A DNA stretch of 52,581 nucleotides from Thermodesulfobacteriota bacterium. GTDB taxonomy: Bacteria; Desulfobacterota; WTBG01; CAIYCZ01; CAIRTM01. The notes beneath the pieces were generated by a model. It was given only the letters and a program-made list of their open reading frames with translations. It had not been told where the DNA came from and did no database searches. Within the stretch, counting starts at the first letter, position 1. Every line of letters begins with the position of its first letter. Where the stretch lies: positions 1-52,581 of the forward strand of contig JANQFE010000154.1 of assembly GCA_028278025.1 (NCBI GenBank), in the 5' to 3' direction. The position numbers were made by a program, and so were the translations under genes. Of this stretch, positions 25,173 through 33,215 are shown piece after piece.

Positions 25173-26447
25173 ATGAAAAAAATACTACTTTGTATTGTTT
25201 TACTATGTATCAATGTTGTCTGCCATGCAGACATGCTGCAGAAAGAATCCTGCACGCCGGGGAGCACCCAGACCTGTGGGTGCCCCGACGGAGAAGTCAA
25301 AGAACAGACGTGCAATGCCGACGGGAAAAGCTGGGCAGCCTGCGAGTGCACATATTACACTGCATGGTGCGACGACAATACGAACCTGTGCTGGCAGGAT
25401 CCTCAAAAGGATGCCTACGCGGAGGATAACGGGGGGGTTACCTCATTTGATGCTGGCCGGTATTGCGAAGAACTGGTTTTCGGCGGTTATGACGACTGGC
25501 GGATGCCCACCATCGACGAACTGCGTACCATAATCAGCGGCGCTCCCCTGTCCAGGGACGGCGGTATCTGCGGGATAACCGAGGGTTCCGCGCTGAGCGG
25601 TACCACAGCGTCAGACGTGATTCTCTGCTACGGAAGACTTCAGCCTTTCAAGTGCTCAGGGTCCGGCGGCTGCTGTTGGGATGATGAGCTCAGCGGAACG
25701 TGCAACACGGTAGACCCGGCCAGCACCACGCATTACCTGGAGTACTGGAGTTCAACACCCGCGGTGGACGACCCGCACAACTGGATCGGGTTCGTGTTTT
25801 TCGACTCGGGAACGGTAGGTTTCAACCATGCGCTTTCCTTTGGTGAGGTACGCTGCGTCCGTGACGGCCCTACCACCCTTGTCACCTGCGAGGAAGGAGC
25901 AGGGGAAACGTGTACGCCCGGAGAAACTCAAGACTGTACGTGTGCCAACGAGAAGGCCGGCTCGCAGGTGTGTGCTGCAGACGGAACCTGCTGGGGGCCG
26001 TGCCAGTGCACCGGTTTTACACCCAGTCCGGACCCGGAAGATGTCTGTGATCAGTGTGACGAGGTCACGGTGACCATCCATGTACCTCAAAAGCTTAAAA
26101 AACAACCGTACATGCTGGCGGCTTTTCTCTATAAATACGGCGAGCTGAACATGCGGCCTCCGGATGTGGGCAGTTATGAAAACGAAATCCGCAATCCTGA
26201 TATTAATGTGGACAAACCGATTACCACGGTCATACCGGGATGTTCGTATTACCGTGACAGGTGCATGTCCGGAGATTATTTTCTGAGCGTCTACCTCAAA
26301 ATGAACGAAGGCAAATTCCCCGGCCCGCCCGAGCCCGCCGACATGACCTGGAGTGGTGCCGATGATGCCCCTATTACGCTCACGGGAGACGGAACAAAGC
26401 AGTATGAATTTGAGGTGACGGTTTCCCCGATTTTTACGCCCAGGTAA
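25173..26447 (+). CDS. Secreted cysteine-rich DUF1566 (Lcl C-terminal-like) protein
   Basis: The product has 424 residues from the ATG at 25173; a TTG at 25167 adds two. A signal peptide covers residues 1-19. Two copies of a cysteine-rich unit, CTPG-TQ-C-C followed by C-DG-W-C-C, lie at residues 27-59 and 247-279. Between them is a DUF1566 domain, with WRMPTIDELRTI, YWSSTP and VRCVRDG, the marks of this surface or secreted family. The last 120 residues form another extracellular domain of unknown type. Many cysteines suggest disulfide stabilisation outside the cytoplasm. Function is unknown. Confidence 0.8.
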   Translation: MKKILLCIVLLCINVVCHADMLQKESCTPGSTQTCGCPDGEVKEQTCNADGKSWAACECTYYTAWCDDNTNLCWQDPQKDAYAEDNGGVTSFDAGRYCEELVFGGYDDWRMPTIDELRTIISGAPLSRDGGICGITEGSALSGTTASDVILCYGRLQPFKCSGSGGCCWDDELSGTCNTVDPASTTHYLEYWSSTPAVDDPHNWIGFVFFDSGTVGFNHALSFGEVRCVRDGPTTLVTCEEGAGETCTPGETQDCTCANEKAGSQVCAADGTCWGPCQCTGFTPSPDPEDVCDQCDEVTVTIHVPQKLKKQPYMLAAFLYKYGELNMRPPDVGSYENEIRNPDINVDKPITTVIPGCSYYRDRCMSGDYFLSVYLKMNEGKFPGPPEPADMTWSGADDAPITLTGDGTKQYEFEVTVSPIFTPR

Positions 26448-26539
26448 GCATTTGGGGTATTGGGAAAGGCGCTGAACGGGGCAACGGATCGTGCATAGCG
26501 GTTGTCTTTAAAAACCTTGAATAAAAAGTTGTAAATATT

Positions 26540-26857
26540 ATGAAAACAAAAACTCAATTCAGCAGCCCGAAAAGTAATAATCCTGCCCATGCCCGAAAAA
26601 AACGTATTCATTACTATTTTCTTCCCCAGTGGGCTGATGGGAACTGTATTCTTATTTTCATATGCACCGTGATAAGTTTGACCGCTGCCATAGTGAGCTG
26701 TTTTTTGATGCACAGAAACCTTACCCTCGGCCTGATCACGCCCCTGGGCCTGATTTCGTGGAGTATAGGATTGATTGCCTTAATAATCTGCATCATTTTT
26801 TTTATTAAAGGTCTGTATCAAAAATACCTGGATAGCGGGTGGGATGCTTATTATTAA
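26540..26857 (+). CDS. Small two-TM membrane protein, unknown function
   Basis: The 105 residues contain a basic N-terminal stretch and two hydrophobic segments at about residues 36-56 and 66-92. There is no recognised family. The start lacks a clear ribosome binding site. It follows the DUF1566 gene by 92 bases on the same strand and may be co-transcribed. Confidence 0.5.
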   Translation: MKTKTQFSSPKSNNPAHARKKRIHYYFLPQWADGNCILIFICTVISLTAAIVSCFLMHRNLTLGLITPLGLISWSIGLIALIICIIFFIKGLYQKYLDSGWDAYY

Positions 26858-27032
26858 GTCTAACTGAAAATTAAACTAAACAGTACCTTCTTCATAAAAA
26901 ACATCTCTCTGCATCAACAGTATTTTTTTATTTGTATATTGCCTTGCCGACGTATTTACCCTATTGATTCAGCTTGTTTTTTCTGTCACATGCGGCTAAA
27001 GGTAGGTGGTCCGTTTTTGAGGTAAAAACGGC

Positions 27033-27060
27033 TTGACAAAAGGCAGATAGATACTATACA
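27033..27060 (+). promoter_or_regulatory. Promoter of the marR gene
   Basis: TTGACA (27033-27038) is followed after 16 bases by TATACA (27055-27060). The start site would fall inside the palindromic operator. Confidence 0.6.
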
Positions 27061-27087
27061 TATATATAGTATATGAACATATAGTAT
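27051..27087. promoter_or_regulatory. MarR-type operator with three half-sites
   Basis: ATACTATA (27051-27058) and TATAGTAT (27065-27072) form a perfect inverted repeat with a 6-base centre. A third half-site TATAGTAT stands at 27080-27087. The array covers the -10 box and the leader of the marR gene, which fits autorepression. The AT-rich surroundings raise the chance of accidental symmetry, but the third exact half-site argues against it. Confidence 0.7.
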
Positions 27088-27096
27088 GGGTAGCAT

Positions 27097-27594
27097 GTGA
27101 ACCAAGCGGCCGGCAAACATTCTAATCAACAGATATCCCAGGAGATTTTTGTATCACTGCAAAAAATAATACGGCGCCTGGATTTTGGCAAGGGCTTACG
27201 GGGCAAAGCCCCGACTTTAACCGTTACCCAGATGCGGGTACTTTCTTTTTTCAATGAATGTGATGTTATCCATATCTCGGAAATAAGCCCCGTCATCGGC
27301 ATGTCAATCCAGAGTGTCAATAATGTTGTAAAACGTCTCGAAGAGTCGGGCTATGTGCAAAGATCGCCCAACAAACAGAATAAACGTTTTTCAGATATTA
27401 CATTGACGGAAAATGGGAAAAAGCTCTTCCATGCTTTCCGGGCCGAGCAGGTTGATCTGTTAAAACACATTCTGGATGATCTCAACAGTAAAGAAAAAAG
27501 GGCACTGAGCGCAGCGCTCGGCCAGGCTGCAGGCATTTTGGGCAAAAGAAAAAAGAATCAGGCATCTAAGGAGACAATATGTCTGCCGTCATGA
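27097..27594 (+). CDS. MarR-family transcriptional regulator
   Basis: This 165-residue protein starts at a GTG. The winged helix is clear: TVTQMRVLSFFNECD, ISEISPVIGMSIQSVNNVVKRLEESGYVQ and the wing RSPNKQNKRFSDITLTENGK. Flanking helices would form the dimer interface. MarR proteins respond to phenolics, oxidants or metals; no sensor cysteine of the OhrR type is evident. It overlaps the start of a small gene at 27579, and redox genes follow, so it may control the flavodoxin region. Confidence 0.9.
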   Translation: MNQAAGKHSNQQISQEIFVSLQKIIRRLDFGKGLRGKAPTLTVTQMRVLSFFNECDVIHISEISPVIGMSIQSVNNVVKRLEESGYVQRSPNKQNKRFSDITLTENGKKLFHAFRAEQVDLLKHILDDLNSKEKRALSAALGQAAGILGKRKKNQASKETICLPS

Positions 27595-27896
27595 TTTATA
27601 TCAGATGGATGCTTACTACATTATTGAGCTTGTCGTTTATCTATTTGACTATGTGCCCTGTGGTGCATTGGTTTGGAAAGGGCTACATAGAGCACAGCGT
27701 CCTGAGTGCTGGCAACACAATACCCAAGCAAAGAGTAAAGGATGGTTTTGCCAAGGCAGATACTGATCTGCCAGAGGCTGTATGCCTTGATTCAAACATT
27801 GAAATTTATACATTACTACACACTTCACAGAAACATACTGAACCATATAACGTTCAATCCAGCTTGCTTCTCTCAACAACCCGTCTCTTACTATGA
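27579..27896 (+). CDS. Hypothetical small membrane protein coupled to marR, possibly truncated
   Basis: An AAGGAG site 5 bases before the ATG and a 16-base overlap with marR argue for translation. The 105 residues start with one strong membrane segment (MLTTLLSLSFIYLTMCPVV). The rest has no membrane or family features and reads like degraded sequence. It may be the stub of a membrane protein whose 3' part was lost. Confidence 0.45.
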   Translation: MSAVMIYIRWMLTTLLSLSFIYLTMCPVVHWFGKGYIEHSVLSAGNTIPKQRVKDGFAKADTDLPEAVCLDSNIEIYTLLHTSQKHTEPYNVQSSLLLSTTRLLL

Positions 27897-28003
27897 TTCA
27901 CACCGGCTGAACGATTAACTATTAGAAAAAATTGTATTTATATAGCAGTATATAAGTGCATGCCAGTGCTTGATTCTTCTTGTTATGCGTAAAGGAGAGA
28001 ACT

Positions 28004-28660
28004 ATGAAAAAGATAATGGCAGTAAAAAATGCATTTCGAAAAACAGGATTTGCTTTTTTATCATTTTTTTTGATTGCAGCGGGGCTTTCTTATGCAGAAG
28101 CAAATCACAGTGATACTCTGGTGTTATATTATTCACGCACAGGCAAAAGCGCCTTGGTAGCTGAAACCCTTAGAAACCGGCTTGGTGCAGACATGCTCGA
28201 GATAAAAGATTTAAAGGATCGGGCCGGACTCTGGGGGTTTATAGGTGCTGCTCTGGATTCGTTTTATAACAGATACACTTCCATTGAACCTGCGCAACCT
28301 GATCTTAGCTCGTATTCCAATATAGTTGTGGTAAGCCCGGTCTGGAACTGGAAGCTGAGTGTGCCGATCCATACCGTGCTCAAACACAACAATTTTGAGG
28401 ACAAAAAGCTCATCGCATTCACCACAGCCAATATTGATATAAAAAAATATGCTCATTTTGGTGACGACGCACCCTTTGTAAAGCGTTTTTTGCGGGACTA
28501 TTTAAATAATAAGCGCAAGGAGATGGTTGCTCTGGTATCAGGCACAGGTGCGGATATATCCGGGCACTATCATATCGCAACAGAAGGAAAGCCAAACCAG
28601 GAAATCAAAAGGGATACCCTGCAGTATGTTATCGATCTAAAAAGCAAAACATTTTTATAA
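28004..28660 (+). CDS. Exported flavodoxin-like protein
   Basis: The product has 218 residues from the ATG at 28004, which has AAAGGAGAG 4-12 bases upstream; an upstream TTG is unlikely. A signal peptide or anchor lies at residues 10-36 (GFAFLSFFLIAAGLSYA). The mature part is a flavodoxin fold: LVLYYSRTGKSALVAETL is the FMN phosphate loop, and VVVSPVWNWKLSVPIHTVL the second loop. Flavodoxins carry electrons with bound FMN and are usually cytoplasmic. The gene ends 13 bases before the flavoprotein reductase gene with a GGAGG site between, so the two are likely co-expressed. Confidence 0.88.
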   Translation: MKKIMAVKNAFRKTGFAFLSFFLIAAGLSYAEANHSDTLVLYYSRTGKSALVAETLRNRLGADMLEIKDLKDRAGLWGFIGAALDSFYNRYTSIEPAQPDLSSYSNIVVVSPVWNWKLSVPIHTVLKHNNFEDKKLIAFTTANIDIKKYAHFGDDAPFVKRFLRDYLNNKRKEMVALVSGTGADISGHYHIATEGKPNQEIKRDTLQYVIDLKSKTFL

Positions 28661-28673
28661 GGAGGTAATAGTC

Positions 28674-29999
28674 ATGCTGTCGAAATTTGACGTTGTCATA
28701 GTTGGAGCAGGGCCGGCCGGTCTCATGGCAGCCCGGACCGCAGCCGGGGAGGGGCTTAACGTTGCCTTGCTCGAACGCAAAAAAGATATTCCTCAGATTC
28801 ACCGTTCGTGCGGAGGGGTGCTCAATGTTAATGAGCCGACGTTTGGTGAGATTGTAAGATATGAAGAAGATAAAAAACTGCTTACCTTTACAAAACAGGG
28901 ATTTACTATAGATTACGATGGCCCTCACAGCGATGTATACGGCTTTCATCTGTATTCGCCGGGAGGTGTCCGGCTGGAATTCGGTAATTTTGCCGCACTG
29001 CGGAACGATCCGCAGAAAAACAGGTATGGCCTTTCTGTCAGCAAGGAAAAACTGCTGCGGACCCTACTTGAGGAATCTGAAAAGAGCGGTGCACACATTT
29101 TTCCGAACACAAATGTTTGTACTGTCAGGAAGGAAGCAACAGGCGTAGCTGTTGAATGTGAAGACGGCAGCACCTATGACGGCACGTTTGTTATTGCAGC
29201 GGACGGAATCAACTCCCGTATCGCCCGGGAACTGAAATTAAACAGAGACCGTTATTTTTTCGGCACAACCCGTGATGCGGCGGTGGAAATAGAGGGTAAT
29301 GCCTGTCCTGATCCGGAGGGTTTCCTTTTTATCATCACAGAACACGGCATTTTTTCCATGATTCCTTTATATAAGCAGAATTGTTATCATATTGATGCTT
29401 CCACTTACCGACGGGATATAAAACCACAAAAACTTCTTGATTATTTTTTTAATGAAGATCCCACATATTCACGGTGGTTTAAAGACTCAAAGGTATTACC
29501 TCACAAAACTGCCTGCGTGGTTAACCTGATGAGTCCGCTGGAAAAGCCGTTTAAGGATAATGTTTTGCTGATCGGTGATGCCTGCTGGCGGCGTGAAATG
29601 AGTAATGTCGGGTCCCTCGGAACCGGGTATAAGGCCGGAAAATGCATTGCCGGTGCTCTGAACCAGGGTAGACCCACCGAAGAAGGACTGAGTGAATATT
29701 TTGCGTGGTATGCTGAAAATTATTTCCAACCCCATGGTGCCAGAAAGCAGGGGGGACGTGATTTCAGCGAGTATCTTACCGGAGATGATATTGATTATAT
29801 TGCCGGGCTGCCTGATAATGATTTTCCACAGACACTGGATATTTATAAGATGGTAAATATAGTCGGCAAGACTTATGCGGAACTGTTTCCGAAAATCTAT
29901 GATGAAAGGCCTGATATTATGGACAAGCTTATTGAAATCAGGGAGGATATGGATGCAGCCATGGAAAGAAAAATCAAGATGGGTTTCCGTAATGTATAA
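28674..29999 (+). CDS. Geranylgeranyl reductase-family FAD-dependent oxidoreductase
   Basis: This 441-residue protein starts with the FAD-binding loop VVIVGAGPAGLMAARTAA. HRSCGGVLN is the early active-site region. FVIAADGINSRIAREL and VLLIGDACWRREMSNVGSLGTGYKAG are the second and third FAD motifs. These patterns belong to the geranylgeranyl reductase family of PHBH-fold flavoproteins, which saturate isoprenoid double bonds. Close homologues may instead be hydroxylases or electron-transfer flavoproteins. The small ferredoxin 102 bases downstream is a fitting electron donor. The third motif is unusually Arg/Met-rich for the family. Confidence 0.82.
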   Translation: MLSKFDVVIVGAGPAGLMAARTAAGEGLNVALLERKKDIPQIHRSCGGVLNVNEPTFGEIVRYEEDKKLLTFTKQGFTIDYDGPHSDVYGFHLYSPGGVRLEFGNFAALRNDPQKNRYGLSVSKEKLLRTLLEESEKSGAHIFPNTNVCTVRKEATGVAVECEDGSTYDGTFVIAADGINSRIARELKLNRDRYFFGTTRDAAVEIEGNACPDPEGFLFIITEHGIFSMIPLYKQNCYHIDASTYRRDIKPQKLLDYFFNEDPTYSRWFKDSKVLPHKTACVVNLMSPLEKPFKDNVLLIGDACWRREMSNVGSLGTGYKAGKCIAGALNQGRPTEEGLSEYFAWYAENYFQPHGARKQGGRDFSEYLTGDDIDYIAGLPDNDFPQTLDIYKMVNIVGKTYAELFPKIYDERPDIMDKLIEIREDMDAAMERKIKMGFRNV

Positions 30000-30101
30000 T
30001 ATATATATAAGGTATAACCTCCTTGCAGTCCGGATGCCAAAATCACTCTGATTGTTGTTGCTGTCTTGAAAAACAAAGAATATATTTACGGAGGATAGAT
30101 T

Positions 30102-30278
30102 ATGGTAAAAATTGATGTTTCATTATGTGTTGTATGCGGAGGGTGTATTGACCTGTGCCCCAAAATTTCAATCAAAATGGTTGATGATACCGTTGTTGTA
30201 GACCCCGAAACATGCAGCGGCTGTAATATATGTGTCCAGGTGTGCCCCATGAATGCACCGTATGTGTGTGATGATTAA
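30102..30278 (+). CDS. 2[4Fe-4S] ferredoxin, 58 residues
   Basis: The protein contains two full cluster motifs, C9-x2-C12-x2-C15-x3-C19-P and C38-x2-C41-x2-C44-x3-C48-P. The size is that of clostridial-type 8Fe ferredoxins. GGAGG stands 7 bases before the ATG. It is a cytoplasmic low-potential electron carrier. Its position right behind the geranylgeranyl-reductase-like gene suggests that it feeds that enzyme. Another possible partner, far upstream, is the aldehyde:ferredoxin oxidoreductase. Confidence 0.93.
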   Translation: MVKIDVSLCVVCGGCIDLCPKISIKMVDDTVVVDPETCSGCNICVQVCPMNAPYVCDD

Positions 30279-30314
30279 AAACCGAAATTGTTTTCCCTGA
30301 GAAATGGTCATTGC

Positions 30315-31085
30315 ATGACTACAAGACAAAATATCTGTGAAACATGCACAAGCAACAGGTGCAAGATTTTTTCCAAACTGCTTTTCAGCAATCTCGAATC
30401 ACCTAAAAAGCTGGTTAGGCCGGTTACTTATAAGAAGCGGGCGATAGTTTTTACTGAAAACAATCCTATGGCACATGTTTTTGTGGTTAAGAGAGGGATA
30501 ATTAAGATCTATAAAAGTCTGGATGACGGACGACAACAAACCTTGCGGCTCTGTGACTCGGGCGATATTCTTGGATTAGACAAATTGTTTAAAACAAGAT
30601 ATGCTTACACGGCAAAGACCGTTACTGAAAGTGAGCTCTGTAAAATAAATAAAGCCAGCTTCTTGATCTTACTGGTTCACAATCCATCGTTGGCTGTTAA
30701 ATTGCTGCAGGCAACTTCTCAGGAACTGGCTTTATCAAGAAATCAGGTCTTTAACCTGGGTGTCAGAACAGCCAAAGAGCGCGTTGCCAGCTTTTTGCTC
30801 TATGTTTATAACTCCCAATGCAACTGTAGACTGTGCCTGTCGTGTTCAGCAACCCGGCGCTTGCAGAGCGGCTGTGATATTAAAACCTCAAAAACAATTA
30901 ATCTTTTTTTTACCCGTCAGGAGATATCCGAGCTCCTGGGTATCAAACAGGAGACGGTTGTCCGAACGCTTCATCAGATGAGCAATGATAATTTAATTAG
31001 AGTAGAGGGTAATAAAATTGCCCTGCTGGATATCGAACAGCTTTTCTATTTATCAGGAAGTAGTGAGGATCATGTGGATATTTAA
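30315..31085 (+). CDS. FNR-type Crp-family regulator with extra cysteine cluster
   Basis: The product has 256 residues from the ATG at 30315; a TTG at 30288 is possible. The cyclic-nucleotide-like fold is followed by a dimer helix and a helix-turn-helix (FTRQEISELLGIKQETVVRT). N-terminal cysteines C8-x2-C11-x4-C16 and C109 in SELCKI stand where FNR has its [4Fe-4S] ligands. This is strong evidence for an oxygen-sensing cluster. Unusually, the linker before the DNA-binding domain has five more cysteines (C169, C171, C174, C177, C187). The gene lies between ferredoxin and cytochrome genes and may control both. Confidence 0.9.
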   Translation: MTTRQNICETCTSNRCKIFSKLLFSNLESPKKLVRPVTYKKRAIVFTENNPMAHVFVVKRGIIKIYKSLDDGRQQTLRLCDSGDILGLDKLFKTRYAYTAKTVTESELCKINKASFLILLVHNPSLAVKLLQATSQELALSRNQVFNLGVRTAKERVASFLLYVYNSQCNCRLCLSCSATRRLQSGCDIKTSKTINLFFTRQEISELLGIKQETVVRTLHQMSNDNLIRVEGNKIALLDIEQLFYLSGSSEDHVDI

Positions 31086-31140
31086 TCACCGGGTTTTATT
31101 AACGGCGGCACATAAGCTTTTTATTGAAATGGAGGATGTA

Positions 31141-32856
31141 ATGTCGAAACAATTTTGCGGTGTTGGTTATATATATTTGTTTTTGGTTTGGTTTTGCCTT
31201 ACACCATCAGTGAGCTTCAGTGTAACTGAAACTATTGAAGTTGACCCTGAAGTAAGAAAGATAATTAGTGAGAAATGTGCGGACTGTCATTCAGAAAAGC
31301 TGGTACCTTTGCGGGTCCTAAAATATGAAAATTACTTGGGAGGATGCGGAGGATGTCATGTGCCCTTTTCCGACGGCCATTATCTCTCGGGCTGCACAGA
31401 TTGTCATGACAGACCTGAAAAGTCCCACTTTAACTTGCGCGACAGTGATAATCAAACCCGGTTGAAACCGGATGCAGAGGATGAGTGTATTGCTTGTCAT
31501 TTCGGCGGAACGCATCAGCTAGGGAAGGGCTTCCCGCCGCTTACCAGTGATGAAGAGATTATTACCTATGCCCGCACGGGGACTCTGCGCTCGTGGATTC
31601 AGCCGGGGGGCTTTATGGCCAAGTATGTGACCGATGATGAAACCGCTGCAATCAGCAATTGGATTGACAGAATTTCTGCCGACAGGACGCTGGACTATGA
31701 CCCTTATCTGAACGCTACCAAGATACAACAGGATTTTGACATTAGGGAAGAAAGAGCCAATCCAGCCTGGCTGCGGGCAACTCCGCATTTTGTCAACCTG
31801 GGTCTGACACCGGTTACACCGCTGACTGATGTACAGCCGACCCCGCAAACTGCCAGAGTAAGGCTGAAGGCCCTTTATTCAAATGACTATCTTTATATCC
31901 GTGCAGAATATCGGGATCAAGTCCTGGACATGACCGGTGTCGACTCATGGGTGTATGACCCGACTACGGGCTTGTGGGAGCATCCCCAAACACAAAAGGT
32001 ATACGCAGAGGTCTATCCCGATGCTGAAGTCTATGTAAAACAGTCCGAGGACCGGTTTGCCTTTATCTGGAACAAATCAATACCCGAGTATAAGGCCATG
32101 TACGGGTGTGCACTTAAATGTCACGGAAATATTCCCGGATCATCTTGTTTTACAGATCAGCAGAACACGGAAGCGGATGTATGGATTGTTGAAGCTGCCA
32201 GCGGGATGGGTGCAATCGAATCTGTACAGTCCGGCCTTTTCAGCGTTGCACGCAGTGAAAACAGTCATGGCGTAACACGCGGCAGGGTTGCTTTCCAGGG
32301 GTTTGCAGATGATAAACGGCTGGTATGGTTTATGGATATTGATGACGGGTACAACACCGAATCAGCCGGCATGGTCGGTGACAACGGAACAGGTGTCTAT
32401 GAATATAATCGCAGCGCTGGCGGCAGCACACCGCGTTATCTGGAGGCTGATGTTGAAAATTATATTGATGCCATGGTCCTAAACCAGGAGGAGATTGAGG
32501 CCGGAGAGGTTCTGATTGCCGACCCGGATGATCCCCAGTATGCCGGGGATTTAGCAGTCGCAACTGCCTGGAGTAATTACCGGGGTGTCAATGCGGTGGT
32601 TCCGGAAAAGATTATTACCACACCCGGCGGCAGCAGGGGTGACGTAATGCATACTGCAACCTGGCGCAATGGTGTCTGGACCCACATGTTCAAAAGGAAG
32701 CTTGTTACAGAAAACGCTGATGATATTCAGTTTGATCCGTCTCAAGAATATGAATACAGCCTAACCGTTTTTGATAATTGCGGATGGGGCGAAATTCCCC
32801 CCATGCATAATATGTATGGAGACGGGCAATACCAGGTTTTGAGATTCAGAAAATAA
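31141..32856 (+). CDS. Tetraheme cytochrome c with ethylbenzene dehydrogenase-type heme domain
   Basis: The 571 residues start at the ATG at 31141 with GGAGG 5 bases upstream. A signal peptide covers about residues 1-27. Four CxxCH sites follow: C46/H50, C69/H73, C85/H89 and C116/H120. A fifth, atypical CxxxCH site is C323-x3-C327-H328. The C-terminal 360 residues resemble the EB_dh domain, the heme-b subunit of ethylbenzene and related molybdenum dehydrogenases. No molybdenum subunit is next to it. It is probably a periplasmic electron-transfer protein, downstream of the FNR-type gene by 55 bases and likely under oxygen control. Confidence 0.85.
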   Translation: MSKQFCGVGYIYLFLVWFCLTPSVSFSVTETIEVDPEVRKIISEKCADCHSEKLVPLRVLKYENYLGGCGGCHVPFSDGHYLSGCTDCHDRPEKSHFNLRDSDNQTRLKPDAEDECIACHFGGTHQLGKGFPPLTSDEEIITYARTGTLRSWIQPGGFMAKYVTDDETAAISNWIDRISADRTLDYDPYLNATKIQQDFDIREERANPAWLRATPHFVNLGLTPVTPLTDVQPTPQTARVRLKALYSNDYLYIRAEYRDQVLDMTGVDSWVYDPTTGLWEHPQTQKVYAEVYPDAEVYVKQSEDRFAFIWNKSIPEYKAMYGCALKCHGNIPGSSCFTDQQNTEADVWIVEAASGMGAIESVQSGLFSVARSENSHGVTRGRVAFQGFADDKRLVWFMDIDDGYNTESAGMVGDNGTGVYEYNRSAGGSTPRYLEADVENYIDAMVLNQEEIEAGEVLIADPDDPQYAGDLAVATAWSNYRGVNAVVPEKIITTPGGSRGDVMHTATWRNGVWTHMFKRKLVTENADDIQFDPSQEYEYSLTVFDNCGWGEIPPMHNMYGDGQYQVLRFRK

Positions 32857-33215
32857 CTAAGTTTTGAATTTGTGCTCTATAACAGAACGATATAACGGGA
32901 GGAACCTTACGACGCTTTTTAGGGTAAATCGTGCCTGATGTGACAACTGCCGCAGCCGGCACTTTTAGAATATTCAGGATCACATGCCGGTCCAATGCCC
33001 GGCCCGGTCGGCCCCCACGAAGCCACCGGGCAGGCATCAGTGACGGTTTCATACCTTGTTTCTCTCTGTTTAATTTCCCATAGAGTACGCAACAGTTTTA
33101 AAATGTTAAAAGGTAGTTTTTACAATAATTAGGGAGATTGGGGGACTTTTTCAACATCCCCGGTATCCCTATGTAAGAAGTTCACCTTATGGAGACAAAT
33201 CCAAAATTGATTGTA
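32857..33215. other. Convergent intergenic stretch without a gene
   Basis: This 359-base gap separates the converging cytochrome and split-barrel genes. It has a GC-rich middle (32930-33060) with short inverted pieces around CCGGGC/GCCCGG and an AT-rich right part. I see no gene, RNA or clear terminator. Confidence 0.5.
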
